Source of the DNA: Streptomyces sp. LUP47B
GTDB lineage: Bacteria; Actinomycetota; Actinomycetes; Streptomycetales; Streptomycetaceae
NCBI RefSeq assembly: GCF_001746295.1
Contig: NZ_MJAH01000001.1
Location: 865,945 to 929,944, forward strand
Direction of reading: 5' to 3'
Length of the DNA: 64,000 nucleotides
The position numbers and the translations under genes were made by a program. The notes beneath the pieces were generated by a model. That model did no database searches, was not told where the DNA came from, and was given only the letters and a program-made list of their open reading frames with translations. Shown here piece by piece: positions 62,597 through 64,000 of the stretch (the stretch's first letter is position 1; the number at the start of each line of letters is the position of its first letter).

Positions 62597-64000
62597 ATGA
62601 GTTCCACCCCGGTCATCGGCCGCATCCCGGTACGGGACGTCCGCCCTGCCGTCGAGTCCGGCAGGCGTCCGGCCAAGGCGGTCGTGGGAGAGGCGTTCGA
62701 GGTCACCGCGACGGTGTTCCGCGAGGGCCACGACACGGTCGCCGCGAATGTCGTCCTGACCGACCCGGAAGGGCGGCACGGCCCCTGGACCCCGATGCGG
62801 GAACTGGCCCCGGGCAGCGATCGCTGGGGCGCGGAGGTCACTCCGGACGTAGAGGGCCGCTGGACCTACCGCGTCGAGGCCTGGAGCGACCCGATCGGCA
62901 CCTGGCGCCGCGTCGCCCGCATAAAGGTTCCTGCCGGCCTCGACACCGGTCTCGTCCTCGAGGAGGGCGCCGAGCTCTACACCCGTGCCGCGGCGGGCGT
63001 CCCGGAGGGCCCCCGGCATGCGGTGCTGGTGGCTGCGGCGAAGACGCTCGCCGATGACTCACTGCCGGTCGCCACCCGTCTGGCGGGCGCCCTGACGCCT
63101 GACGTGGACGCGGTGCTGGCCCGTCATCCGCTGCGGGAGTTGATCACGGCGTCGGAGACGCTGCCGCTGCTGGTGGAGCGGGAGCGGGCGCTGTTCGGGT
63201 CGTGGTACGAGTTCTTCCCCCGTTCGGAGGGCACGCCCGAGCGGCCGCACGGCACGTTCAGGACCGCGGCCCGCCGGCTGCCGGCGATCGCGGCGATGGG
63301 TTTCGATGTGGTCTACCTGCCGCCGATCCATCCGATCGGCAGCACCTTCCGCAAGGGCCGCAACAACACCCTGTCCGCGGGCCCGGACGATGTGGGCGTG
63401 CCGTGGGCGATCGGCTCGCCGGAGGGCGGCCATGACGCGGTCAACCCGGACCTGGGCACGATCGAGGACTTCGACTGGTTCGTGCAGCAGGCCGGGAAGC
63501 AGGGTCTGGAGATCGCGCTGGACTTCGCGCTGCAGTGCTCGCCGGATCATCCCTGGGTGCACAAGCACCCGGAGTGGTTCCACCATCGCCCGGACGGCAC
63601 CATCGCGTACGCGGAGAACCCGCCGAAGAAGTACCAGGACATCTACCCGATCGCCTTCGACGCCGACATGGACGGTCTGATCGCGGAGACGCTGCGGGTG
63701 CTGCGGCACTGGATGGACCACGGGGTGCGGATCTTCCGGGTGGACAACCCGCACACCAAGCCGGTGGTGTTCTGGGAACGGGTGATCGCGGACATCAACG
63801 CCACCGACCCGGACGTGATCTTCCTGGCCGAGGCGTTCACCCGCCCGGCGATGATGCACACCCTGGCCCAGATCGGCTTCCAGCAGGCCTACACCTACTT
63901 CACCTGGCGTACCACCAAGGAAGAACTCACCGAGTACCTGAGCGAGCTCTCGGGTGAGGCGGCCTCCTACATGCGGCCGAACTTCTTCGCCAACACCCCC
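62597..64000 (+). CDS. glgE: GlgE maltosyltransferase (5' part, cut by the window edge)
   Basis: The first 468 codons of alpha-1,4-glucan:maltose-1-phosphate maltosyltransferase (GH13_3), which extends alpha-1,4-glucan from maltose 1-phosphate. The nucleophile is D383 in FRVDNPHTKP and the acid is E412 in LAEAFTRP, the same 29-residue spacing as in characterised GlgE. The N-terminal domain (PAVESGRRPAKAVVGEAFEV) binds and dimerises. GGAGGCGAGAGC precedes the ATG. Together with glgX it forms a GlgE-pathway locus; treS, pep2 and glgB may follow outside. Confidence 0.95.
   Translation, partial: MSSTPVIGRIPVRDVRPAVESGRRPAKAVVGEAFEVTATVFREGHDTVAANVVLTDPEGRHGPWTPMRELAPGSDRWGAEVTPDVEGRWTYRVEAWSDPIGTWRRVARIKVPAGLDTGLVLEEGAELYTRAAAGVPEGPRHAVLVAAAKTLADDSLPVATRLAGALTPDVDAVLARHPLRELITASETLPLLVERERALFGSWYEFFPRSEGTPERPHGTFRTAARRLPAIAAMGFDVVYLPPIHPIGSTFRKGRNNTLSAGPDDVGVPWAIGSPEGGHDAVNPDLGTIEDFDWFVQQAGKQGLEIALDFALQCSPDHPWVHKHPEWFHHRPDGTIAYAENPPKKYQDIYPIAFDADMDGLIAETLRVLRHWMDHGVRIFRVDNPHTKPVVFWERVIADINATDPDVIFLAEAFTRPAMMHTLAQIGFQQAYTYFTWRTTKEELTEYLSELSGEAASYMRPNFFANTP

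Overview
The window is high-GC actinobacterial DNA and looks like part of a Streptomyces chromosome. It has many GTG starts, strong GC bias at third codon positions, two genes that use the rare TTA leucine codon, a SigB/F/G-type sigma factor, and typical Streptomyces families (AfsR-like activator, CYP105-type P450, DUF5133, the GlgE route). The sigma factor next to glgX and glgE recalls the second glycogen/maltosyltransferase locus of S. coelicolor as I remember it; this has not been checked by search. No tRNA, rRNA, insertion sequence, prophage or CRISPR array was seen.

Layout. 1-14.5 kb: the repeat-rich 3' end of a probable sensor kinase coupled to a NarL-type regulator, an FMN reductase, a methyltransferase, a Tat-exported GH106 enzyme behind a LacI-type operator, an AfsR-like regulator divergent from an alpha/beta hydrolase, a cobalamin riboswitch driving cbtB-cbtA beside a phosphatase-like protein without its RHG motif, a lipoprotein, and PucR- and MerR-type regulators separated by a 108-bp repeat array. 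14.5-33.8 kb: mostly single metabolic and stress genes (YciO-like protein, dienelactone hydrolase, S9 peptidase, DEAD-box helicase, TetR-controlled ABC exporter, DUF899, SDR, MHYT protein, phosphoesterase, LLM and TauD oxygenases, aldo/keto reductase, LigD phosphoesterase domain, cupin).

33.8-48.7 kb: a multidomain SpoIIE phosphatase, DoxX-peroxiredoxin pair, AraC/MFS divergent pair, a MarR gene and a three-gene P450-ferredoxin-reductase operon. An OmpR-type regulator and the MarR gene share a 12-bp upstream motif. Two TetR units (efflux pump, SDR) and an orphan NarL regulator preceded by a possible kinase remnant follow. 48.7-56.6 kb: a broken glyoxalase gene, an ATP-dependent ligase, a secreted NLP-family protein, a questin-oxidase-like protein, a truncated ArsR gene, a HemC paralogue and a MarR-ABC exporter operon. 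56.6-64 kb: sigma factor, ANTAR protein, VOC protein, a repeat array, glgX, a GHKL-like protein, a DUF5133 protein and the first two thirds of glgE.

The most striking feature is recurrent: at four independent loci (1-336, 13107-13560, 38957-39344, 58952-59339) the 3' end of a gene has been tandemly repeated, in three cases including the stop codon and flank. In the other direction, regulation is readable in many places: paired palindromes overlap or flank the starts of most TetR, MarR and LacI-controlled genes.
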